Source: Dastarcus helophoroides (taxonomy: Eukaryota > Arthropoda > Insecta > Coleoptera > Bothrideridae). From it: a stretch of 64,000 nt of DNA. Position numbers and translations under genes: made by a program. Under the pieces are notes generated by a model. That model was not told where the DNA came from and made no database searches. It saw nothing but the letters and a program-made list of their open reading frames with translations. Below, one piece after another: positions 31,680 to 42,590 of this stretch (position 1 is its first letter; the number at the start of each line of letters is the position of its first letter). The stretch spans positions 22,373,178 to 22,437,177 of the forward strand of contig CM053332.1 of the NCBI GenBank assembly GCA_028583605.1, given 5' to 3'.

Positions 31680-34418
31680 AATTTCCCTCCACACATACTA
31701 TCAAAATGTGAGAGGTTTGCGATCCAAAATTCTTTTGTTTTATAACAATTTATCATTATGTAATTAAGAAATAGTTGCATTAACTGAAACGTGGCTTAAC
31801 TCAGATATACAATGCTATGAGTTGTTTCCTTATAATTTCACAGTGTTTCGTAAGGACAGGGAGTGTAGTTTTCTCAATGTGACTAGAGGAGGTGGTGTCC
31901 TCCTCGCAATTTCTGATAAATTTCAAACCTCTGAACTTAATTTTAATCATATAACTGAAGCAATTCCTTTAGTTGATATTTGTGGAGTCAAAGTTACTTT
32001 GCACTCTAATGGTAGTGATCTTTGTCTTGGTTGTTTATATACCTCCAACCTGTAGAGTTGCTGAGTACGAGCTATTTGTTGAATTACTTGAACACTCTAA
32101 TTTTGAATTTAACTGTGACAAACTAATGATTGTTGGTGATTTCAATATTAGAAACTTTAATAACCCAAATGACAACTACTTTATGCCAATCAAGAATTTC
32201 ATGCAAATTCAGGACCTTCGTCAATACAATAATGTATTAAATTCCTCCGACAGGCTATTGGACTTATTATTATCATGTTTTAATTATCATGTTTTGAAAT
32301 CCACATTTCCTTTAGTTCCTGAAGATGCATATCATCCTGCGCTTCATATTAATGTTACTCTACCTTGTCAACGGTTTATTAATTTTGATGTCAATCATCA
32401 AGGCTATCAAGCCCAATCATTTAATTTTAAAAAAGCGAACTACCTACTGCTATATGATTTATTATCTAATATTGACTGGAGTATACTGGAAACATTTAAT
32501 GATGTGAACATTGCTTGCTCTACCTTCTACGAAATCCTGACGAATACATTCGAATCTGCTATTCCGAGATATACACAGAAATCAAATTGTCGTACATGCT
32601 ATCCACCATGGTTCGATTCCCATTTAATAAAGTTAATAAAATTAAAAAGCGGTTTACACAAAAATTATAAGCGTACTCCCAATTCCAATGTATATGAGAA
32701 CTTTAAATATTATAGAGCATTATGCAAAAAAATAGCTGACCAATCTTACAAAGAATATCTCTTGAACGTCCAGAATAGCATTTCCAATGATTCTAAAAAG
32801 TTTTGGTCTTTTATTCAAATAAAGAAAGGGAGAACAAGAATTCCTGGTGTTATGTCTTATGGTAATACACAATTGTCCACTCCTCAAGAGATTGTGGATG
32901 GGTTTGCAACTTTATTTAAAAGTGTATACATAACACCCAGTAACACTCACAATTCAGATAATACGGCTACCAAATATTTCTCTCATTTTCCTGATACAGT
33001 TTCTATTTTGAATATAACTGAAGCTGAAATATTAGGGGCACTAAAACGGTCAAAGGATACTTCTGGACCAGACAATATTCCCAGCTTTCTGCTGAAAGAT
33101 TGTGCTAACGTATTTTCTAAACCGCTCACTATTCTATTTAATTTGTCTCTAAAAACATCTGAATTTCCGTCGCTGTGGAAACAGGCCAGTGTTTAAAAAG
33201 GGTACTACAACGCAAATAAGCAACTACAGACCAATTTCGCTACTTTGTAACTTTGCAAAGATATTTGAGTCGATTTTATACAAGCGCATACATGCATCAA
33301 TAAAAAATTTTATATCTGAGAATCAACATGGTTTCGTTGAGAAACGATCTACTGTAACAAATTTAGCTTCTTTCTCTCAATATGTGGCTGAAATCATTGA
33401 CCGTCATGGACAAGTTGATTGTGTATACACAGACTTTCAAAGAGCCTTTGATCAAATTGATCATTTTATTCTCTTGCAAAAATTGCAACTTTATGGATTT
33501 TCAGACCGGCTGATGCACTTTTTTATGTCATATCTAACAAATAGGAAGCAATTTGTCAAATATCGAAATTTTAAATCTAACACGTTCAGCCCAACATCGG
33601 GAGTTCCACAAGGCTCAAATCTCAGTCCTTTGATCTTTGTCTTATTCATCAATGATATTGTTTCTGTTATAAAATCATCCAAACTGCTTTTTGCAGATGA
33701 CTTAAAATTGTTTAGTTCCGTATCTTCTAATGAGGACTGTGTATTAATTCAAAAAGACATTGATGCTGCTGTTAAGTGGTGCAATGATAATCGACTTTCT
33801 TTAAATATATCTAAATGTAATGTTGTTTCCTACTCAAGAAAAATCAATATAATCAAGCATGAGTATGAAATTAATAGTGTCATTTTAAGCAGATGTGAAT
33901 CCATAAGGGATCTAGGAGTTATTATGGATAGTAGTTTTAACTTTGCTTTGCACATTACTGGGGCACTTTCATCAGCATATAAAACATATGGCTTTCTGTG
34001 TAGAAATTGTAAGGATTTTAAAAACACGAAATCTTTAGCATTATTATTTCAGTCGCTAGTACTAACGCGTCTTGAATATGGCTCCCTTATCTGGTTTCCA
34101 ATGTATAATACTCATATCACAGCCTTAGAGTCAATTCAAAGGCGTTTCCCCAAATTCTTGTGTTTCATTCAAGATGGTGTCTACCCAGCTAGAGGCTGTG
34201 ACCATAACGTTCTTTTAAATCGCTTCAATTTTATCAGTCTACAAACCCGAAGAATAGCACATGGAATGAAATTCTTATACGGATTCCTCAATAATTGTAT
34301 AGATTGTCCAGACTTACTTTCCAAGATTAACTTTTTGGTGCCAGACAGAGTGCAAGATCAAAACAAATGCCCTATTGTGAGAATAGTCGCACTAACGCTA
34401 TGGGCAGGTCTCCGCTAG
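31680..34418 (+). pseudogene. LINE ORF2 remnant: endonuclease and reverse transcriptase
   Basis: The endonuclease part shows YQNVRGLRSKI, ALTETWL and MIVGDFNIRNF. The reverse transcriptase part shows SNYRPISLLCN, YTDFQRAFDQIDH, GVPQGSNLSP, the catalytic FADDLKLF and LEYGSLIWFP. The frame is broken by a stop near 31765, a frameshift near 32040 and another near 33195 between LWKQASV and FKKGTTTQ. The last open segment runs to a stop at 34416-34418. Catalytic aspartates are still present but the product cannot be made as one chain. Confidence 0.88.
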
Positions 34419-34719
34419 TGATTCTCACAAAATATGCTGATGGTATTGCGGACAGTTTTGATTTCTATTCAGACAGTCGGGCCAAATTAAAAAAAAAACT
34501 ATCGAAGAGACATTTAGCCACATTTCCTTATAATTAATTTACTTTATTTATCTAATAATTAGTGTTTTCTCCGGGTAATTATTTTGTATAATTGATAATT
34601 ATTTATTTTTTCTTATGATCAAGTGCATCTACTTCTATCAATTTTTATTTTTTATTTTGTCTCTGTAATTGGGGCCTAAACCCTGTTTAAATATAATAAA
34701 CTATTATTATTATTATAAT

Positions 34720-35471
34720 TTAGAAATTTCAAATTTTATTCCCAAATTTCAAGTATTACAATGATTCAATTTAAAATCCTGAAAATGTTAGACTACTGTC
34801 CTAAGCGAAGAAAATGTTTCAGACACCAATTAGGTCAAGTCGCATAAATCCGCGATTGGTTTTAATTTTGCCACTTCGTCGTTCTAAACGCGCGTGTTAT
34901 GGCAATTTTTCAAGTCGCCGCGTTTAAATCCCAAACAGGGTCATGCACAAGAAACTCGAGCAGGGCAAACGGGGCTGCTTTTCAATGATCGTTTCGTAAA
35001 TAACTTCGAACGTATATGGCGAGCGAATTTTATAAGGCGGTCGGACTGGTCGGGAATATTAGCGCAGGAAATGGTGGTCCGATATGGCAACTTCCGCCCG
35101 CAACATTGCTTAAGACTTCGCTTTTTTTATTAGGCGTACGTTTAATTAATAATTAATAACGACACGTCGGCAGTCACCTCGACATGCATTCTCGTTTCGC
35201 GAAACGACAATGAATCCGTCCGATTGCATGTGTATCATTGAACAAAAAATAATTTGGAATGTTAATTGGCGATGCATAGACGTTTTAATTAAAAAATGAT
35301 AAAACTGATTAGGGAGATATCTCCTCGAGTTATTAGGAAATAGTTGTTTTATTAGGTATTAGGCAACAGGGAGAAAAGTATTCGCAGTTTAAGTTATAAT
35401 TTTGAAAGGAATGCTTTTTTATGCAGCAGCGATGTAATAACTTCATGCTAAAATTTGTTCACCTAAAATTT
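34720..35471. other. Unique, GC-richer island in intron 9
   Basis: A stretch of balanced composition (about 34800-35440) between repeats. It contains TTAATTAATAATTAATAAC (about 35139) and several TAAT cores, which are homeodomain-type sites, and the inverted CGTTTCGCGAAACG. A short open frame is present but has no recognisable motif. It is a candidate regulatory region; function is inference. Confidence 0.4.
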
Positions 35472-35550
35472 TGGTGCTTCTTGGTTATCTTCAAAAATTG
35501 AAATACAAATCTTGTCCCCTGAAACTAAGAAAGATTTAAAGAACACAACA
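35472..35550 (+). repeat. Foldback family 1 half copy
   Basis: Contains CTTGGTTATCTTCAAAAATTG and TCTTGTCCCCTGAAACTAAG, then AACACAACA. The second half is missing. Confidence 0.7.
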
Positions 35551-36202
35551 AAATATCGATTTATATTATCTAGAATTTCCCAAAAATTTCCAGCGATGTT
35601 ACACCCCATAAATTATGAAATTTTTACGAAACATCTTGTTTACATCGCACTGCGCGAACTTCTTTGAAAATTTCCAATCAAAATTCTGCCTCTTTAAAAA
35701 AAATTGAATTTTTTAACAATGTCCACTAGTTTCCAAAAATTCCTTTTTTTTTTCAATTTCCAAATTATCAAAAGTTGTTTTTGGATTGATTGAAAATTTA
35801 AACCTTTTTTAGAAATTTCGACTTTTTTCAAAAATTCTTTTTTTAATTGTCAACGTTAAAATTTTAAACTTTTTTGAAAATTTCGCCTTTTTGAAAATTT
35901 CCACCTTTTTCAATATTTCCGTCGTTTTTTTTTTAATTTCAGACCTTTTTTTTTCAAGATTTTTATCTCTTACATGTTTCAACTGTTGAAAATTCCGACT
36001 GTTTTTTGAAAAATTCTATTTTTTTTTGATAATTTTGATTAGTCGGAGGGTATTACGTTGAAAACATCGACCGTTTTTAAAATGTGAGCATCTTTTAAAA
36101 TTCCAACTGTTTTCAAAGTTTTTTTAACTTTGTAAAAATTCTATCTTTTTTCAAAATCTTGACATATTTTGTCTTGTAAAAATGTGGTCCCTTTTTGAAA
36201 AT

Positions 36203-36456
36203 TGTAACGAAATGTATTTATAGAATTTAGAGTGTAAGGGAATTTTCTAGAAAAATGTGATAAGGGAAGGCCGCGATAATGAAGCAAACGGCAGATAAGC
36301 ATTCCAGAAATTTCGACCAACGATAAGCCTTATCTGCTAAATTCTTCTAGAACCCGGACCGGGACATATATAAGGCGGTCACTTTTCCCTCAGAGTGGTC
36401 AGTCAGTGTACTTTTACACATATTTTAATAATCATTCGAACCGATAACGCCTAACA
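36203..36456 (+). promoter_or_regulatory. Heat-shock-type promoter island / possible solo LTR
   Basis: A 254-base non-repetitive island inside satellite. It starts TGTAACG and ends CTAACA, the TG...CA form of an LTR. It contains heat-shock elements: a perfect three-unit site ATTCCAGAAATTTCG (36301-36315), TTCTTCTAGAAC (36342-36352) and a weaker TTTTCTAGAAAA (about 36232). Downstream are TATATAA (36367-36373) and, at initiator distance, TCAGTCAGT (36399-36407), the arthropod initiator. No open frame follows and no clean target duplication was found. It reads as a solo LTR with a heat-shock promoter or a copied hsp promoter. Confidence 0.6.
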
Positions 36457-36998
36457 ATATCTATTTTGGAATTATCTAAATTTCATAATTTCCACTTTTT
36501 CCTCAAATTTTCCACTTTTCTCAAAATATTAATTTTTTTCTCAAAATATTGACTTTTTCTGAAAATGTTTTTTTTTCAAAATTTGCCGTTATTTTGACAG
36601 TTTTAACTTTTTGAAATTTCTAGTATTTTTCAAAACATTTTTTTTTGGCTTGATTGAAGATTTAAACTTTTTTGAAAGTTTCGACTTAGAATTTAGACTT
36701 TTTTTTCAAAAATTCTTTTTGGTTTTAATGAAAATTTAAACGTTTTTGAATATTTCGCCTTAGAATTTAGATTTTTTTCAAAAATTCTTTTTGGCTTCAA
36801 TGAAAATTTAAACTTTTTTGAAAATTTCGATTTAAATTTAGACCTTCTTCAAAAATTCTTTTTTTAATATTGATATTAAAAATTTAGTTTTTTTTTTAAA
36901 CTTTGACCTTTTTTAAAATGTCTACCTTTGACCCTTGCTAGATATTTTGACTTTTTCTGAAAATTTAGAACAATTTAGAATTTAGACTTCGTTCTCAA

Positions 36999-37214
36999 AT
37001 GTTTATTAATTCTATTTAACATTTCTGCGGCCCAGTTTGGAAATATTTAAATTTTTATTAATGAATGTTGACAATATTCTAAAACATTTGTTGACATATG
37101 ACTACATGATAGACAAAAAATATCAAAAGATGTTTTAGGATATCGTCAACATTCATTAATAAAAATTTAAATATTTCCAAACTGGGTCACAGAAATTTTA
37201 AATAAAATTAATAA
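36999..37214. repeat. Foldback, ~90-base arms
   Basis: The left arm has CCCAGTTTGGAAATATTTAA and AATGAATGTTGAC; the right arm has the complements GTCAACATTCATT and TTAAATATTTCCAAACTGGG. The spacer is about 30 bases. Probably a MITE or foldback relic; no target duplication is clear. Confidence 0.8.
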
Positions 37215-37674
37215 ACATAATGTTTTCGACCAGTAAGAGTCCACCATGAAGAATATTCGTTATCAAAATTTCGACTTCTTGAAAAAGTTCCGTTTTTGTT
37301 TTTTTTTTTTCGAAAATTTGAAAGTTTGAAATTTTTCAAAGTTCGCTGACTGAAAAATTTCGCTTTCTTTGAAAATTTTGGCAAATTCCATCTTTTGAAA
37401 ATTTCGTCCCTTTTGAAATACTTCGACCTTTTTGCAAATTTTGCCATTTCAAAATTTCGAAATTGTTCAAAATTTCGATTTTTTTTGGATATTCTCTCTA
37501 ATTTCTTTGCGAGTAACTGGCGAAGAAAAAGCCTATAAAACATGAATATAAATTCGATATTTTTTACAAAGTACTGTTTTAGTTTGACAGTTTTGACTTG
37601 ATTTGTAAACTGCTACACATTATTCATAAATTCTTTTTGGGTCGATTGAAAGTATAATTTGTTTTTGAAAATTT

Positions 37675-38719
37675 GGACTTAAAATACTTTTCTTCTCCTT
37701 TTTCTTCTTGCTCTTCTTTTCCTTCTCCTTCCCTTTTTTCTTCTTCTTTTTCTGCGTCTTCTTCTTCTTCTCCGCCTTCTTCTTCTTCTTCTTCTTCTTC
37801 TCCGCCTTCTTCTTGTTCGTCTTCTTCGTCTTTTTCATCTTCTTTTTCTTCTCCTCCTTCTACCCCTTCTTCTTTTCCTCTTTTGTATTTTTCTTCTTTT
37901 CCTCCTTCTTCAAATTTTTCTTCTCCTTCTTCTCCTTCTCCTTGTTCTCCTTCTTCTTCTACTTCTTCTCCTTATTTTTCTTCTTCTTTTCCTCCCTTCT
38001 TCTCCTTCACTTCTTCTCATTTTTCTTCTTTTTCTCATTCTTCTTTTGCTTTTTTTCATTCTTCTCGTCCTTCTTCTTTTCTTTCTTCTTCTTTTTCTTC
38101 TCCTTCTTCTTTTCCTCCTTCTTTTTCTTCTTCTTCTTCTTTTTTTATCCTTCTTCTTCTCCTTCCTCTTCTTTTTCTCTTTCTTTTCATTCTTCTTCTC
38201 CTTCTTCTTTTTCTCCTTCTTCTGCTCCTTCTCTGTCTTATTCTTCTCCGTCTTCTTCTTCTCCTCCGTTTTCTTCTTCTCCGTTTTCTTCTTCTCGGTC
38301 TTCTTCTTCTCCGTCGTCTTCTTTTCCCCGTCTTCCCCGTCTTCTTCTCCGTCTTCTTCTTATCCTTCTTCTTTCCTTTTTTCTTTCTCTTCTTCTTCTC
38401 CACGTCTTTCTTCCTTCCTCCTCCTCCTCCTCTCTTCTTCTTCTTCTTCTTCTTCTTCTTCTTCTTCTTCTTCTTCTTCTTCTTCTTCTTCTTCTTCTTC
38501 TTCTTCTTCTTCTTCTTCTTCTTCTTCTTCTTCTTCTTCTTCTTCTTCTTCTTCTTCTTCTTCTTCTTCTTCTTCTTCTTCTTCTTCTTCTTCTTCTTCT
38601 TCTTCTTCTTCTTCTTCTTCTTCTTCTTCTTCTTCTTCTTCTTCTTCTTCTTCTTCTTCTTCTTCTTCTTCTTCTTCTTCTTCTTCTTCTTCTTCTTCTT
38701 CTTCTTCTTCTTCTTCTTC
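37675..38719 (+). repeat. CTT-rich tract with ~95 perfect CTT repeats
   Basis: From 37675 to 38432 the + strand is imperfect CTT/CTC/TTTTC. From 38433 to 38719 it is an unbroken CTT array of about 287 bases, roughly 95 copies. Every frame is open (poly-Ser, poly-Phe, poly-Leu; poly-Lys on -) but not coding. A pure array this long is expected to be unstable and, as GAA-TTC, can form triplex DNA. Confidence 0.97.
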
Positions 38720-38744
38720 CGCAATTTTGATAAATTTTATCTTT

Positions 38745-40400
38745 TAAAAATTTGATACCTTTTTAAATATTGCTCCATTTTTTGAAAATTTCGCTGTTTT
38801 AAAATCTCCTCTGTTTCCAAAATATCAACGTTTTTAAAAATTTCCACTTTTTCTCAAAATTTTGACTTATTTTGGCCTCTTTTGTCAATTTCCACTATTT
38901 TTCCAAAATTCTATTTTACTTGATTGAAAATGTTGACATTTTTGAAAATGTAATCTAAAAGTTTCAACTTTTTATCAAAATTTGTACTTATTTCGACCCC
39001 TCTTGTCAATTTCCACTATTTTTCCAAAATTCTGTTTAGCTTAATTGAAAATTTTAACATTTTTGAAAAATTTAACCTTAAAATTTAACCTTTTTGAAAA
39101 AATCTTTTTTTTATATCGACTGTGACAATTTTAACTTTTTTTCAAAATTTTGATCTATTCTTGGTGTTGCTGCTTTTTGAAAATTTCGACTATTTCACTT
39201 TTTTTTTGAAAAAGTCGCTATTTCAAAATTCCCTCTTTTTATAAAATATGCACGTTTTTAAAAATTTCGACTTTTTCTTAAAATTTTGACTTATTTTGAC
39301 CTCCTTTGCCAATTTCTACTATTTTTCCAAAATTTTGTTTAGCTTGATTGAAAATTTTAACATTTTTGAAAATTTAGCCTTTTTAAAAAAATTCTTTTTT
39401 TAGATCGACTTTGAAAGAATTTTAACTTATTTTAAAAATTCGACCTTTCGATCTTTTTTTGAAATTGAAATCGACCCTTTTTCAAAATTTTGATCTTTTC
39501 TTTTTGGTGTTGTTGCTTCTTGAAAATTTCGACTATTTCCCTTTTTTTTAAATTCGCTATTTCGAAATTTCCTCTTTCTCCAAAATATCCACGTTTTTAA
39601 AAATTTCGACTTTTTCTCAAAATTTTGACTTATTTCGACTTCCTTTGTCAATTTTCACTATGTTTCCAAAATTCTGTTTAGCTTGTTTGAAAATTTAAAC
39701 ACTTTCGAAAATTTAACCTTAAAAAAAAATTTTTTTGATATCGACTGTGACAATTTTAACGTTTTTTCAAAATTCGACGTTTCGATCTATTTTTGAAATT
39801 GATCGACCTTTTTTCTAAATTTTGATCTCTTCTTGGTGTGTTGCCTTTTAAAAATTTCGACTATTTCACTTTTTTTTTTAAATTCGCTATTTCAAAATTT
39901 CTTTTTTTCCAAAACAACCATATTTTTAAAAATTTCGACTTTTTCTCAAAATGTTGACTTATTTCGACCTCCTTTATCAATTTCCACTATGTTTCCAAAA
40001 TTCTGTTTAGCTTGATTGGCCTCCTTTGGCAATTTCCACTATTTTTTTCAAAATTCTGTTTAGCTTGATTGAAAATTTTAACATTTTTGAAAATTTAACC
40101 TTAAAAATTAGCCTTTTTAAAAAATTCTTTTTTTATATCGACTGTGACAATTTTAACTTTTTTTCAAAATTCGACCTTTCGATCTTTTTTTGAAATTGAT
40201 CGACCTCTTTTCAAAATTTTGATCTTTTCTTCTTGGTGTTGTTGCCTCTTGAAAATTTCGACTATTTCACTTTTTTTTTTAATTCGATATTTTTTAAATT
40301 TTGGTCTAAGGAAAATTGACACTGTGGAAAATTTAACCTTTTTCGAATTTCGACTGTTTTGAAAATTTGTTGGCTTTTTGAAAAATCTCATTTTTCATTT
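38745..40400. repeat. TTTCGA satellite with ~335-base higher-order repeat
   Basis: The phrase CAATTTCCACTATTTTTCC followed by AAAATTCTGTTTAGCTTGAT recurs at about 38890, 39006, 39312, 39650 and 39980, with an extra short unit at about 40030. The prevailing spacing is about 330-340 bases. Between copies the sequence is variants of AAAATTTCGACTTTTTC. No coding content. Confidence 0.85.
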
Positions 40401-42590
40401 TGAATATTTTGGGTCACTTGGTATCTTAAAATGCGACTACTACGTTATTAAGGAGCTCGCAAAAAAAAAGCCGAGGAATTCATGGGGGATTCCTTGCCCA
40501 CATTCATTAAGTTATACAGCTGATGTTACCATCTGCTGCTTGACAGTCGTAAATACCAGGCATGTGCCCATAATTACCATTAGCATTAAATAAGACAACT
40601 GGCGTTTTAAGATGGTTATCCGTTGGAAAGGATTATCACTTGAATGAATTTAACATCTGCTGGGGGGGCAATATGGACTCTTGAAGCATTTTACTATGAA
40701 ATGTGATGTCATAATTACAACGAAATTCCCTATTTATTGTTACTTGTCATTATTAATATTTTATTCCAAAAAATGTTGATGCTTTTTACGAAATGTTACA
40801 TTTTTTTTTCGAAATTTCCGGTTTATTTTTTCATGAAGTATTTTACTATGAAATGTGCAGTCATAATTACATTACATTATTGTTACTTGTCATTATTAAT
40901 ATTTTATTCCAAAACGTTCAATGTTTTTCAAAAAAAAAATGATACTTTTTACGAAATGTTACATTTTTTTCGAAATTTCCACTTTAGTTTTTCATAAATT
41001 TTCGACTATACATCCAAATTTCCCAATCAACAAAAATTTGACTTTATATTTGAAAAATCAGAAACGAATTCGAAAGCTAGTGTTAAATGTCGAAAATTCC
41101 ACTTTTAAAGTCAAAATTTAAACAAAATTAACAATTCGTTATTTCCAAAGCTTCGGATTTCCAAAAAAATGCTCACTGTTTTCAAAGTTTATCGTCTTTT
41201 TCTTCTTTTTCAGAGAACAAATTTGTACACTTGGATTTAATGTCGAAAAGTTTTACTTTTAAAGATGTAATTCAAAAGAATTTCTTTAAAGAATCATTCT
41301 AATTTTGAATTGGCATTCGCGTTTTTCCAACAGCAGTTTTCCTCAAAATGATTTTAGTGTCGAATTCGGTTATCATCTCATTTTTTTACATTATAACTTT
41401 CTGAAAATTTAACATTTTGTCAGATAATTTATCTCTAATATTTTAATAATAATAATTATAATATATTATATATGATTATATATAATTATTAATCATCTAT
41501 AATTTCATCTCAAAATATCGACCTCCTACAGTTGTTTTATACTAAAACTTGACCTAACTTCGGCTTTTCTTGTAAATTTAAAAACAGTTTTCATCCCATT
41601 AGAGGTAAAATCGTCTGAACTTTGCCTTTTTTTGTTGGAAAAACATTTATCCCGCCTACTAGACCTCCCAATTCACGATGTGGTCTATAAATAGCGAGTT
41701 TATGTTTACCTGTGGTTGCTATTCGCTAATGTCATCAAAATAAGACCCCATCGTGTAATTGCGTGAACTTGCCCACCTTTGGACTGCATTTCAATCAAAG
41801 TACACCTTCGGAAAAGTAGCGTAGATGTATTAAGGTCAATGTCATTGTCGGCATTTCCGCAAATGTTACATTTTTTTGTCGGCAGTGGTGAACGAGCTTT
41901 TTCGATTATTTCAACCAACTTTCCAATTACATAAGTTTATGATTAGCATCAAGAACAAACGAACATTAAGCGGCCATTTACTCAATTGGCGTTTACAAAA
42001 TAATTATATAATTTTCACTGTGTTATATTGTTTATAATCCTTATCCACCGTTCCAGTGAAAGTTAAACATGGCTTACATTATCAATTAGTCCATATAGAA
42101 CCGACGATAATATAATTTTAGTTTCCTTTTAAATAATATGGTATTGTTTAAGACATACCTAGTCGGAGTTGGTGGTCTGTAACACGATGCAACGGTGCGA
42201 AAGTTCTAATTAAAGAAGCGGCGAACGCAAGAATTTCACTCGCATAGAAACAAGGTTAGTCGCCTGTGATTCAATACTTTTAATATTTTAATAAGTTTTT
42301 GTAAAAATGAGTTACCTAAGTTACCACTTTATGGCGAGTTCTACATAAAAAAAAGTTAATACCGACAGCGGGATTCGACCTTGGATACTACCGGCGCCCG
42401 GCTTGGCATAACTATCATCGCTAATCAGAATTGCAATTTCGAAACATCTAAACTGCTCCGAGCTGGGTCGTTCAAACTGAAATTAAAAATATCAAAACTC
42501 GAAGATAAACTAGCAAACCTAGATAAAGACATTCAAGAGTGGCATCAACCAGAGATGGTGGTTTGCTTAGTAAGAAAAAACCGGAAGTAT
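40400..42590. other. Mixed unique sequence in intron 9
   Basis: Two tandem copies of a unit of about 150 bases (TTTTACTATGAAATGTGATG... and TTTTACTATGAAATGTGCAG...) lie at about 40688-40990. From 41000 to 42350 the sequence is mostly unique. A 70-codon - strand open frame (41706-41918) with CNICGNAD is unrecognised and probably chance. At about 42365-42410 the - strand has GGTCGAATCCCGC, a B-box-like match, suggesting a tRNA-like or SINE relic. Confidence 0.5.

Larger units (their letters stand above)
30640..34719 (+). mobile_element. Non-LTR retrotransposon (Jockey/CR1-like), decayed
   Basis: About 4.1 kb with the standard two-ORF layout and an ATT-rich 3' tail (ACTATTATTATTATTATAAT at about 34699). 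ORF1 remnants carry a zinc finger, a coiled coil and an RNA-binding-like domain; ORF2 has an endonuclease and a reverse transcriptase. The 5' end is uncertain; I place it near TCATTCTTGTTTGTCAATTC. Clade placement in the Jockey/CR1 group comes from FADDLKLF, GVPQGSNLSP and the ORF1 design. Several frameshifts and stops show it is dead. No target duplication was identified. Confidence 0.85.
35551..37660. repeat. AT-rich TTTCGACTTTTT satellite block
   Basis: Degenerate repeat of the AAATTTCGACTTTTTGAAA type in its pyrimidine-rich polarity, broken by the promoter island at 36203-36456 and the foldback at 36999-37214. Recurrent TTTTTGGCTTGATTGAA-like phrases near 36640, 36720 and 36790 show a local period of about 70-80 bases. 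No coding sequence. Confidence 0.8.

Noticed and set aside
37673..38755. Open frames of poly-Ser, poly-Phe, poly-Leu and poly-Lys
   Set aside because: Artefacts of the CTT array; a homopolymer of more than 90 residues in each frame cannot indicate a gene.
41706..41918. - strand frame with CNICGNAD as a zinc-binding exon
   Set aside because: Only one Cys pair, no partner pair, no convincing splice sites; probably chance.
42365..42430. Functional tRNA gene on the - strand
   Set aside because: Only a B-box-like match; no complete cloverleaf or A box at the right distance.
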